From positions 52,193,253 to 52,257,252 of the forward strand of contig CM051458.1 in NCBI GenBank assembly GCA_028274465.1: a DNA stretch of 64,000 bases, given 5' to 3'. The position numbers were made by a program, and so were the translations under genes. The notes below the pieces were generated by a model. It worked only from the letters and a program-made list of their open reading frames with translations. It was not told where the DNA came from and did not search any database. This DNA comes from Plantago ovata. Lineage: Eukaryota; Streptophyta; Magnoliopsida; Lamiales; Plantaginaceae. Shown one piece after another: positions 21,033-31,472 of the stretch (positions are counted from its first letter, which is position 1; every line of letters starts with the position of its first letter).

Positions 21033-21465
21033 TGTTAGGAAACTTGTAATTTTGATGAGCAATTAACCATGCTAAATTAAGGAAAGTCCAGTAACTAGTA
21101 CTCTTAAGGTCCATAGGAATTTAGAATTTTAAGGACATTGTAAAAGAGGAACGTTTGCTGATGACTTAGTTAGGTGCTAGATAAGTTATTTCTTTGCGTA
21201 TGATGTATTTTATTTTCTGAAAGAAAATAACTTATTGATGCTTAGCTTATGATGTATCTTATTTTCTGAAAAGAAAATAACCTATTGAAACATTTGCTGA
21301 AGATATACTTTGTTTATTACAAACAAATTATTGAAGCAAATAGAAACCGCTCAGAATCTTGAAGACTTTTGAAGATCTGAAGACTTGAAGAATTTGAAGA
21401 TCTGAAGCACTAGAAGATTGTTGAAGACTGGTATCTACAAAGGCACGTGTTGCTCAGAAAGTGGA
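21033..21465 (+). repeat. outer Sirevirus 5' LTR, first 433 bases
   Basis: Matches the start of the LTRs at 37058 and 57481, up to CAGAAAGTGGA. In the LTR at 57481 the sequence continues AATTTCAGCAAC; here it is cut by the terminal TGTTGG of SIRE-2, with GTGGA (21461-21465) as the expected target duplication. Confidence 0.85.
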
Positions 21466-23094
21466 TGTTGGTCCCTTTAAACAACAAGAAAAGACTAGAG
21501 GGGGGGGGGGTGAATAGTCTTTTCAAACTTTCGTCGTTTAAAAACTTTCTCAGCAAGTACTTATTACTTTTCAGTAATGAGGTTGCTGATACTTAACTTT
21601 CTCAGCAAGCGTAAGTTACTTTCCAGTAGCTTGGTTTGCTGATACTTAAAATCAGAGAGCGGAAGTCTTTGAAACGATAAGTGCTCTTTCAGCAAGTAAA
21701 GAGAATTCAGCAAGTGAAGTGAGTGACTGTGTACAAACAGATATAATTTGCTGAAAGCTAAATGCAGTAAGTAAATCACACAAATGTTTTTATAGTGGTA
21801 TCTGAGAGTGGCGTAATCTCTCAACTAATCCACTTTGTCCTTTCTAGGACTGAATCCACTAAGATATGATTGAGGTTCCTTACAATCTCCTATCTAAAGC
21901 GATTCAACAGAAACCAAAGCGCACTTGCTTTGTCTCCAACCTAAACTAGAGAACTCAACCTTGTTCTCCACCAAACTTAGTAATTTTAATCAGCAAAACT
22001 ATGCTCGATTAAGTTCCCCCTGAATACCACGCCTGAAAGGGTGTATTTTCAGTTAGAGAGTTTTGGGGTGAGATGACTTAATTATAACTTATTCAGTAAC
22101 AACAAGTAATCTAAGAAACACAACTTGGAATACTTTGCAGTAAACAAGTTTGATTGTTTCTGGTGTCAAGACTTGTTCTTGTTCGAATGAAAGAACACTA
22201 AACTAATTTCTTAGCCGAGTTTGTTCTACTTCTTCACAAGTAGCTTTTTCAAGCTTTAAGTCTTGGAACGGATCAATGGCAGTAAGAGTGATTGAAGGTT
22301 TGTGAGTTTTTAAGCACAAGTGAGAGTTTGATCACGTTGTTGACACACTTCAACTCTTTGCCGGATGACCTCTATTTTTAGTGCAAGTAAGGAGCCGTTT
22401 GAATTTCAAATCCTAAGGCTTTTGTTCCTTAACATGTCACTATCTTGCTTTTGTACTTTCAGCAGCGACTTTGTTTGTCTTCTAGTCTTCATGTCCTTTG
22501 CGTGTAAGCTTTGCAATAAATGCACATTTGAATAGAATTCAAACAGTAACATTGGAGCACAAAATCTCGTACATTCAGCAAGAGGTCACATATGTTCATC
22601 GGCAAGTGTTCAGTCTCAGTTTCAGCAAGCACAACCTACTCTGTCTTTCAGATTTTCACTTATGTAATGCTGTTGCTGAACATTCCACTTTCTGAGAAAA
22701 CACGTGTCTTACCAGTCTTCAGCAATCTTCAAGTCTTCAATTCTTCAGATCTTCAAAAGTCTTCAAGATTCTGACCGGTTTCTTATTTGCTTAAATAATT
22801 TGTTTGTAATAAACAAAATATATCTTCAGCAAATGCTTCAATAGGTCATTTTCTTTTCAGAAAATAAGATTCATTAAAGCTAAGCATCAATAAGATATTT
22901 TCTTTTCAGAAAATAAAATACATCATACGCAAAAGAAATAACTTATCTAATATCTAACTAAGTCATCAGCAAACGTTCCTTTTTTACAATGTCCTTAAAA
23001 TTCTAAATTCCTATGGACCTTAAGAGTACTAGTTACTGGACTGATCTTAATTTAGCATGGTTAATTGCTCATCAAAATTACAAGTTTCCTAACA
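21466..23094 (-). repeat. SIRE-2 3' LTR
   Basis: On the minus strand the 1629-base LTR runs from TGTTAGGAAAC (23094) to GGGACCAACA (21466). The poly-C run and CTCTAGTC near its end are shared with the LTR at 38657. The TATA box seen in the other two Sirevirus LTRs (CACTATAAATAGAGG) reads CACTAAAAATAGAGG here near 22375, so the promoter is probably lost. Palindromes built on TTGCTGA/TCAGCAA lie at 21540-21680. Confidence 0.9.
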
Positions 23095-23112
23095 AATTTC
23101 CCCCTTTTTGAT
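23095..23112 (-). other. SIRE-2 polypurine tract
   Basis: On the minus strand AAAAAGGGGGAAATT lies three bases before the LTR start, identical to that of the outer element at 37043-37057. It fixes the minus orientation. Confidence 0.8.
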
Positions 23113-26100
23113 GTTAGCAATCCATGGCTAAATTAATTGTTACCCTTTTAGAGGTTTTTGATGTTGAATAAATCAGATGATTAATGCAAGCATACTTGAA
23201 TAAATAAACAGTAAGCATAAGTAAGTTGCATAATCAAAAACCAATAAGAGTAAAAAAGAATTCATTGCTGAAAGTTATCAATCAGAAGTTTACAAGAAAG
23301 CATAGATAACTAGGAATCAGCAAACAAAAACTTTAACAAAAACTATTTGCAGGGACTTAAACTCTTTCAGAGGATTTTCTCAAAATCTCTCTTACACTCT
23401 TCTCAGCAAGTGCAGTGAATTCAACACAATCCTTCTCGTAGTTTTCCAGAAGCCTACGGACTTGTAGTTGAAGAATTCTTGCATTTTTGCAGGCAGTATG
23501 ATGATGCTTTTCAGCATTCATTTCCATGTAATTAGTTACCCACAAATGCATGCCCCAATTGCTGGCATGGAGAAGTTGTGTATCTGAAATGCTTCTCGGA
23601 TGAATCTTTCTTAACCAGAGAAGATCTTCTTCTTGATCCTTAGCAGTGAGATAGAAGTACTCATAAGGAATCAATCCAAGTTTCTTCTTAGGTTTGTTTG
23701 TTACCGGGTCAGCGTAGTAAGCAATGCCAGGTGGTTTGATCAGATTTGGTTCTTGCTTGTATGTCTTACCAATGGCAATTCTTCTTACTTGGACCTCTAG
23801 ATTCAACCATCTCCCAGCAACATTTCTTGGGAGGGATTCTTCCCTTTAATTTCTTTGGACCTTGAGTTCAATCCATTTGAACATTTGATTCAAAATGGCT
23901 GTAGGAAAGAACTCATTTACCAGCAAGTCTTCCAGCTTTAAAATCCAGCAACCATGAATGTTTCTGATTACATTCTGAGTGGTTTCCTCATTGCTGGTCT
24001 TAGTATATTCAATGTCGGAGCCAATAGAAATGCTGGCCCGCCTTTTCTCTTGCTGTCTTTGCCTTCTTCTTCTTGATTTAGCATTGTCTTGATCTCTTGC
24101 TGAAGAGTCAGACGAAAAATGCCTTGAGTGGCCAGACGGAGTTATGGCTGTTAAGGGTCTAGCTCTTATGGCTTGAGCTATTGTTTGATTGTCATCATCT
24201 TCTTCATCATCTTCATTCAGATTGTGATGACTTTCAGTGTGATAGAAATCTTGAGTTTCAGCAGCAGTTTTTCTCTTTTTGGTACTTGCTGAATTTAACT
24301 CAGTTTCTGCTTGTCTTTTAGAACTTTCCTCTCTTTTAGCAAGAGGTTCTAATGGAAGTGGCGCATCAACAGCAGGAGTAGGAGGGGTTTGATTGCTTTT
24401 TCTAGTGTTCTTCTTTTCCCCCTTAGACATGGATTGCAACATCGGAGTGATGTGCAGAGAATAAAACTCATTGCAATTTTCAGCAAGAGTGGAGAGACTG
24501 TTATACTTCATGATGATTGCTTGTTGGTCAGAGTTCATTGTTGCCAACTCTTTTTGAATATTCATCATGTTCTCTTCATGTCTTTTCTCTGTAGCGGCCT
24601 TCTCATCCATAATATTCTGAGCCTTGACAAGAGCAGTTTTTGCAAGCTTGAGCGCCTGACTTACATCTTCTTCATAGCTCTTATGATAAAGACTGATGTC
24701 TCTTTGAGCTATTGTCAAAGTTGTAGTGCGTCTCAGCACTGTAGCCAATATCTTTCCAATGTCAAGTGGGCTCTCAGCAAGCAATGCCTCATGTTAAGCT
24801 TTGCAGGCATCATGGACTTGCTTTAGTGCTAGAATTCTGGGAGTAAACTCCTCAACTCTTGGGAACGGCACTAAATGAGGTGTTAAGGAATGAACCTTAA
24901 TTTCAGAAGCAAATTGATCATCACGCGTCAGCAATTCGGCTCTTAGACCATCGTCTAAATCATTGATGTAATCAGGAGGAGGAATCTGAACGACTTTTGG
25001 GTCTCGCTTGGATTGTTCATCATCATTTTCTGACAAGTCGTCATCATCCTCAGATTCATCAAGTTGAGCGACTTTTAAGCCTTTGTCAGTAGCTTCTCTT
25101 CCTTTTTGTTGAGTGGTTGCTGATGGCAACTCTTCAGACTCAACGACTGGAGTTTCACCAGTAGATAGTTGTTTCAATTGAGTTTGTGGCTCAATTACTG
25201 GAGTTTCGCCAGTAGTTAGTTTTAATTGAGTAGTTGCTGAAGGCAACGTTTGAGACTCAATAACTGGAGTTTCGCCAGTAGTAAGTGGAAGGGATGGAAC
25301 TTCCTTTGATTTTGGTCTTGAAGATTCACCAATTTCCAGATCCTGCGTATGCCTTGCATGGATCACGAGACTATTTTGTAGAGCTCGTTCGTAATCTTCA
25401 TCTTCTTCATCCTCATCTTCAAGGTTTTCTTCAGTAACCTTGGCATCAGAAACTGGACTCTTGCCATTTTTCAAGGCAACCCTTTTTCTGGCGTATTCTT
25501 CTTCAGTATCAGCACCTTGTACAGGTGCTTGATTTTCACCAGCAGGAGGAGGTTGAGATTCTTGCTGAGATTGTTGTTGTTCAGCTTGTTGATTGTCAGA
25601 TTGAGTATTTTCAGCAACTGTTAACTTCAATCCACCAGCACCAGGACTTGGACCTTGATTGTCATCATCGTCATCTTTCTTGTCCTTAGAATCTTTCCCT
25701 TCATCATCACTGGGATCAGTGGGAATGTTCTCATCTTCTTCTTCTTTTTCATCATCTGTCAGAATGACTAGCTCAACATGCTTGTACAAAGCAACACTTG
25801 TCACTTCCTCTTCCTCAGTTAATTTGTGGGGATCAGCCACCACAGGAACAAAAAGACCTTTGAGCATCACAGCTTGTTCAGATGGAGAGGCACTCTTAAA
25901 TTTGGCCTTCATATTCTCTCTGATTTGAGCAATCAGATTTGAGCTCATTAGCTGAGAATATGTCATTTCTTCAGGAAGGATGGAGTGGACAAATGTCTCG
26001 AGCTTTAACAGTGAAGTTCTCTTTTTCTCATTTGAGAGATGAAGGTGAAGATCTGAGAAGTCCATTCTTCTGTATCTTTGCCAGTTGCTGACAGACTTAG

Positions 26101-26203
26101 CAACTCTTGACAAAGTTGTCCTCTTGAACTTCAAGTAAAGTTCTTCAGAACTTACTTGCTGATCTTCAGTGATGAGTACCACTTCAGTGGTCTCCTTTTG
26201 AGC

Positions 26204-26278
26204 CTGAAAAAGAATTTTATTTAGATCAGGAATGGTTTGGAGAATTGTTTTAGAGTTTATATCTGAAACATGATTTAC
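26204..26278 (-). other. env-like gene intron 3 (75 bp)
   Basis: Minus-strand donor CTCAGCAG|GTAAATCAT and acceptor AATTCTTTTTCAG|GCTC. Length divisible by three, no in-frame stop. The same borders occur in the outer copy at about 33961-34035. Confidence 0.55.
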
Positions 26279-26356
26279 CTGCTGAGAGTCAGCAAGCTCA
26301 TGTAGTACAATTTCCATTCCATGAGGAGCTTGAGTAGCATCCTTCATTTGTTCATC

Positions 26357-26428
26357 CTGAAATAAATTAAAATTAGACACAAGTACTAAGCTGTCAAACT
26401 TAGTTTTTATACAAAAATTATTAACTAC
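26357..26428 (-). other. env-like gene intron 2 (72 bp)
   Basis: Minus-strand donor CTCAGCAG|GTAGTTAATAA and acceptor TTAATTTATTTCAG|GATG. Length divisible by three, no in-frame stop. Separated from intron 1 by a 69-base exon. Confidence 0.55.
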
Positions 26429-26497
26429 CTGCTGAGCAGGGAGTGTTGGTTCTGGTGCAGAGGCTTCAGTAACCATCTGACTTGCATCTTGAGAAGT

Positions 26498-26572
26498 CTG
26501 TAGAGAAAGAATAATTTTAGCAAAAGAACAATTTTCAGAATTAGAAGTTTTACTGATGGTGGAATTAACTAC
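26498..26572 (-). other. env-like gene intron 1 (75 bp)
   Basis: Minus-strand donor CTCAGCAG|GTAGTTAATTC and acceptor CTTTCTCTACAG|ACTTC. Length divisible by three, no in-frame stop. Conserved in the outer copy at about 33666-33741. Confidence 0.55.
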
Positions 26573-28507
26573 CTGCTGAGGAAGGACAGGTTGTGGCTCA
26601 GTCCTTTCAGCATTAACAGTTTCTTCTGCTTCTGGGACTGTTTCTTCAGCAGATTTCTGATTTTGCTCTAACTGAGAAAGCTGTGCGGTTTCAGCAATCT
26701 ACCTTGTCTCTGAATTGACAAGTTGAGCAGAAGCATCTTGACCTTTAAGCTCACTGCTTGTCATGAAGAGATCAATTGACTTGTTGGATGATTCTTCAAT
26801 CTCCAACTCCATTTGTTTGCTTAAATCTTCCAGTACAAGCTGGACTTTGTCAATTGAAGTCTTGGGTGAACTTGGGCCAGTATTCTCAGCATCAAGAGAT
26901 GCGTCTTTGAATAGTGCTTCTTGAGTTTCAGCAACTTTAGAAACTGGAACCATTGCTATTTCAGCAGCTGGTTCAGCAACTGGTTTCAGCAACTGGTCCA
27001 TCAGCAAGCTGGGTTTCAGCAACTTGATGAGTTGCTTGTTCAGCAACCATCTCTTCAGCAGCATCAGCAAGTGCCGCTCTTTGCAGATCAGCAGCAATGT
27101 CGCTTGCTGGTTCCATAGTTGGATCATTTGGAATATCTACAATGTAGATATCTGGGACTTGGGCAGGAATTTCATTTCCACTGCCTTGTGGTCTATTCTC
27201 AGTAGAATTATCAACGTTAAGTTGATTGTTGAAGGCTTCCGCAAACACTTCAACATTGCTGATATATGTTTCAGTAATTACTTCAGCAACATCTACTGGC
27301 AAATGCGTTTCAGCATTTGTCTGGGAATCGACTGAGGAGTCTTGGACATTAGGGACTGACTGAGAAGCCAGTGTCTTGTTTCTTTTGTTACTTGTCCGTT
27401 TCCTCTTAGGTACGGGATTTGCTGATGACGGTGCAGTCGGAGTGTCATCATCAGCTTTCCTCTTTTTCTTTTTAGATTTGTCCAGTTTCCCAGAGTCATC
27501 TATTGTTGCATTTTCAGCAACGGCTGTTGTACACGTACCTTGTAGATTTTCTACAGCAGTTTCATTTGTGTTACCACCACCAACAGCAGTTTCATCTCTA
27601 AGTTGCTGAGTGGTAACATCTGCAGCTGTTGTATACCTTTCTTGCTGGCTTGAGCTGACAACATTTGCAGTTGTTGTCCTCTTCGTTTTCTTTCCAGCAA
27701 TCTTAGGTACATTCTGCTTGTAGAAAGATCTTCCCACATTGCACACAGATTTCTTGATTGGCAATGGGTTTCTTAGCTGAATCCTGAAATGTTCAAGGAT
27801 ATAGCATATCTTGATTCCATACATAACTGGAAAGGAAGGTGAGACCTTGTTGTCTTCTACCTTTACCTTAAGCTTAGTTACACAATCAACAAGCCTGTTG
27901 AAAATGTACTTAGCCCAGTTAAGTTCCGTTTTATTTTCATAGATATGCATCAGCAATGGCCATCTTCTCAGGCCTACTTGGTCAATTCCTCTAACTTGGG
28001 AGTCAAGTACTTGTAGAATTCCATTGTATCAATCATGCTCACTTGCTTAGTGCGAGTAGAGATAAAGTTCATGAGGCCTTGCTGCTTGATAAACTCAAGC
28101 GCCTCTTAATTTTGGTCATCAAGTTCTTGTTCAAAAAAGTACCTAATGTACTTTTCTTTTGCAAACCCTCCCCATTGCATCAACATCTCACACTTTGCAG
28201 TGTCAAGATATGACGGAGGCATAGGTTTTACAGTGATTCGGTCGTTTTTCAACACAACTTTCGTTGTGTCTTGGGCCAGAGTAGTCACCGGAGCAGTCAC
28301 CGGAGCAATGCGTGTTTCAGCACTGTCAACCTTTGACGATTTTGAGGACTTAGATGACTGTCTCTTGGGAGCCATTTCATATATAGCAAGAAAGATTGTA
28401 CGAAAAGAGATAGTTTGCTTTTTGTCCGGAGGTACAGTAGTTTCAGGCTAGAAATTGCAGAGAAAGGAAATGTGAGTTAAAGAATTTTGTCATTTCTCTA
28501 ACTCCTT

Positions 28508-28519
28508 CTTTATATAGTG
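28508..28519 (-). promoter_or_regulatory. TATA box of SIRE-2 env-like gene
   Basis: Minus-strand CACTATATAAAG lies about 140 bases before the ATG at 28375, with a conserved leader between. SIRE-1 has the same element at the same distance (7188-7202). Confidence 0.5.
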
Positions 28520-28904
28520 TCTCTGGTGTGTGAGAAACTCAATCGATTTGAGCTCTCAGCAAGGGTAAAACAGAGAAACACTGGAGATAGTGGAGCCTTT
28601 GCATTGAATGCGTAATGGCCCACTAACTAAAACCGTCAAAGCACTCTCTCTCTTTGTTTTGTTAGCCGTTAGATTAATAACTCCTTTTAATCAATGGCCA
28701 CGATTGAATTTCATGTCATGATTATTGCGAGTTTATCTGTGCCAGCTTAACGTCACAAATTGATTTTACCGAGTAATAAGGGATAGATTGCTTGCTGAAA
28801 TAGACAAGAATTTTTTCAGTGAGTTTGAATTAACAATCTAGATACTTGCTGAAAATTCCCCCTTACTTAGATATCTCATATTTTCTAAGTTTAAAAGACA
28901 TTTC

Positions 28905-29235
28905 TGATTTCCCGTATCAGTAAATTCTTTTGCACTTGAGACATCCTTTGGTAAAATCTGAGAGATGAGCTTTTGCTCTTTTTCTGAGTTCCCGTCTCAA
29001 AAAATTCCTTTGATACTTGAATACCTGTTTCAGTATCCTTTGATTGTCTGAGTACCCGTCTCAGCAATTCTTAAGTTCTTTCACTTTACTGAGTGCCTGT
29101 CTCAGCAAATGGTCAAGTTTCCTAACAAATACCTGTTTTGAAGGAATTACTTGCTGAATGCCTGTTTCAGCAATCATGTTGTGACTTTGGCTTTTGGACA
29201 GGAATACTTTGGCTTGCTGAATACCTGTTTCAGCA
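28905..29235 (-). repeat. SIRE-2 hairpin array (8 units, constant 7-nt loop, covarying stems)
   Basis: Eight inverted repeats, each with spacer TNCCYGT on the plus strand: 28905-28919 (TGAT/ATCA), 28985-28999 (TGAG/CTCA), 29012-29037 (GATAC+TGAA/TTCA+GTATC), 29049-29063 (TGAG/CTCA), 29090-29104 (TGAG/CTCA), 29126-29140 (CAAA/TTTG), 29151-29173 (TTGCTGAA/TTCAGCAA) and 29215-29235 (TGCTGAA/TTCAGCA). All core stems are fully Watson-Crick although their sequence changes, while the spacer stays constant. In the element's RNA the loop is ACRGGNA. The array fills the space from just after the RNase H stop towards the env-like gene; a PPT-like AAGGGGGAA lies just beyond it (about 28855-28863). Confidence 0.9.
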
Positions 29236-29253
29236 TTCTGCCAAGTGTATCCT

Positions 29254-30799
29254 TTATTGAGGTAGTTCAATCAATCCAAGTTTATACCTTAGCATTGCGA
29301 ACCTATTATCCGGTAGGGGCTTGGTAAAGATGTCAGCAAGATGATCTTCAGTACCTACTTTCACAACCTCAATATCACCTTTTTCCACATGATCTCTAAT
29401 GAAATGATGTCTAATATCAATGTGCTTGGTCCTAGAGTGAAACTTAGGATTTTGCGTAATTGCAATAGCACTTGTATTATCACAAAAGATTGGTGTTTTC
29501 TTTGCAGAAATACCATAATCTCTTAATTGTTCCTGAATCCATAGGATTTGAGCTGTGCAACAACCAGCTGCAATGTATTCAGATTCAGTAGATGAATTGG
29601 CGACACACATTTGCTTCTTGCTGAACCATGATATTAATCTAGTACCCAAAAACTGACAAGTTCCAGAGGTACTTTTTCTATCAAGAGTTGATCCACCATG
29701 ATCAGCATCAGAAACTTTAGGATACCATAATCCAACATTGACTGTACCTTTAACATATTTCAGTATTTTAATTGTCTTTTTGTAGTGTGATTCTCTTGGA
29801 TCAGATTGGAATCTTGCACATACACAAACAGCATACTGAATGTCAGGTCTACTTGCTGTTAGATACAACAAGGAACCAATGAGCTTCCTATACTTTTGTT
29901 CTTTGATCCTAAACTTTATGAGCATTTCTTTCGCATACTTTGCTTGATTTATGAATATTCCATCTTTGAGTTGCTTGACTTGCAACCCTAGGAAATAATT
30001 CAATTTTCCCATCATACTCATTTCAAACTTATTAGTCATGAGTTTGGCAAAATCATCACAAAGTTGCTTGTCCTTAGATCCAAAAATTATGTCATCCACA
30101 TAAATTTGAACTAAGATTAATTTACGATCATGGTTCATGGTAAAAAGAGTTTTGTCAACTTCACCTTTCTTGAAACCATTTTCCAGCAAGAATTTAGCCA
30201 AGGTATCATACCATGCTCTTGGTGCTTGCTTTAGACCATATACAGCTTCTGAAGCTTATATACCATCTTGATTTCTGAGGGAAGTTCAAAGCCAGGGGGT
30301 TGTTCTAGGTAGACTTCTCCAGCAAGTTCACCATTTAAGAATGCACTCTTAACATCCATTTGGTAAACAATGAAGTCATTGTGAGCAGCAAAGGCCAAGA
30401 AAAGCCTAATTGCATCCAATCTTGCAACTGGAGCGTAAGACTCATCATAGTCCAATCCTTCAGTCTGACAGTAACCTTGAGCAACTAAGCGTGCTTTATT
30501 TCTTGTTACTTCACCAGACTCGCTCAGCTTATTTCTGAACACCCACTTTGTACCAATAGCTTTCTTATCTTCAGCAAGTGGCACAAGTTTCCAGACTTGT
30601 TTCTTTCAAATTGATCCAATTCTTCTTGCATTGCCTTTATACATTCAGAATGCTTCAAAGCTTCTTCTATGGTTTTAGGTTCAATTTCTGATACAAAGCA
30701 AGAGAATAGAGATTCTACTTCTACGACAGTTGCTTCTTCAGCAAGTCCTTGAGTAGCTCTGGATCTAGTCACTTGGCGTTTATTAATATCGCCAATCAT
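29254..30799 (-). pseudogene. SIRE-2 reverse transcriptase and RNase H
   Basis: Copies element RNA into DNA and degrades the RNA. From upstream: ...[62 protein letters not shown] and [14 protein letters not shown], then the catalytic YVDDIIFGS, LNYFLGLQV, and RNase H with DRKSTSGTCQFLG, CVANSSTESEYIAAG, FCDNTSAIAI and ADIFTKPLPDNRF. These are Ty1/copia hallmarks; GTCQFLG and the downstream env-like gene point to the Sirevirus lineage. Frame changes near 30230 and 30590 break it; the part from 30201 to 29254 (315 codons) is open, though a segment before the RNase H motif (DADHGGSTLDRK) looks shortened. Confidence 0.9.
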
Positions 30800-30930
30800 A
30801 TCCGTAGAGGGATGATCTCTAATCCATTTATTAACAGGTTTCCTGTTTGTTGGATCAGGGTATGTTTGCTCATCAGCATGTGACTCTTCAGTATGTATTT
30901 GTTCAGTACTACTGGGAATTTGTGTCTCTG

Positions 30931-31472
30931 CTAAGATTTGTTCGTCAGCAACTGCTTGTTCAGCATTGCTGGATTGAGGTATTTAATCAGCAGCATTGGA
31001 GATTGCGTAATTTCAGCAACTTCCGGAGCAACTGCATCTTTTGCTGGAAATTTTTTGTCATGAACTATTTTTATCTTGTCATGACTTGGGGAAGGAGAGT
31101 CATTGTCAGAATCATCATTTAGTTCAATTGACTTAATTTGCCTAGCATCAGATTCAGTTCTTTGCTCATGTATGATTAGCTTTTTCATATATTCTGATAT
31201 TTCTTCTTCAGCAGGCACACCTTGTGACTTTTCGTAGAATACAACATGCACAGATTCTTCATCTTTTGTGCCTTTTTGTTCTAAACTCTATAAGCTTTAC
31301 TGTGCAAGGAGTAGCCAAGAAATATCGCTTCGTCTGCCTTTGGTTGAAATGTTCTTAGGTATTCTCTACCATTGTTAAGAACGAAACACTTGCAACCAAA
31401 TACTCTAGATGATGATGTTAGGAGGTCTACCAACAAACAATTCATAAGGAGTTTTGTTGTATTCCTTAGTAA
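30931..31472 (-). pseudogene. SIRE-2 linker between integrase and reverse transcriptase
   Basis: Contains the integrase C-terminal end (31473 down to about 31260, including the complement of the phrase for FLGYS-type motifs, badly frameshifted) and then an acidic linker beginning VVFYEKSQGVPAEEEISEYMKK with IELNDDSDNDSPSPSHDK. It is open from 31251 to 30931, then stops. Such a linker is normal in copia polyproteins. Confidence 0.55.

Larger units (their letters stand above)
23357..28375 (-). pseudogene. SIRE-2 env-like gene, broken by point mutations
   Basis: A 5-kb gene downstream of pol, as in Sireviruses with an extra 3' ORF. It opens MAPKRQSSKSSKSSK at 28375 and ends EFTALAEKSVREILRKSSERV-stop at 23357. 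In order: a basic serine-rich start; a region with NWAKYIFNRLVDCVTK; basic stretches (KSKKKKRKADDD, PKRKRTSNKRNK); a long, acidic, low-complexity middle (EEEDENIPTDPSDDEGKDSKD); a helical stretch (KLAKTALVKAQNIMDEKAATEKRHEEN); a C-terminus with LPRNVAGRWLNLE. Four stops are substitutions, judged by the other copies (28106 GAA to TAA; 26699 GAG to TAG; 24794 GAA to TAA; 23846 CAA to TAA). One base is inserted near 26988 and a segment is deleted near 28030. Three introns lie at 26204-26572. No clear membrane segment or known domain; role unknown. Confidence 0.75.

Noticed and set aside
24389..24826. 145-codon plus-strand frame
   Set aside because: Antisense to the env-like gene of SIRE-2, with no independent support.
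28905..29235. CRISPR-like array (regularly recurring short units)
   Set aside because: Units are imperfect hairpins of changing sequence with irregular spacing inside a plant retroelement; there are no uniform repeats, spacers or cas genes.
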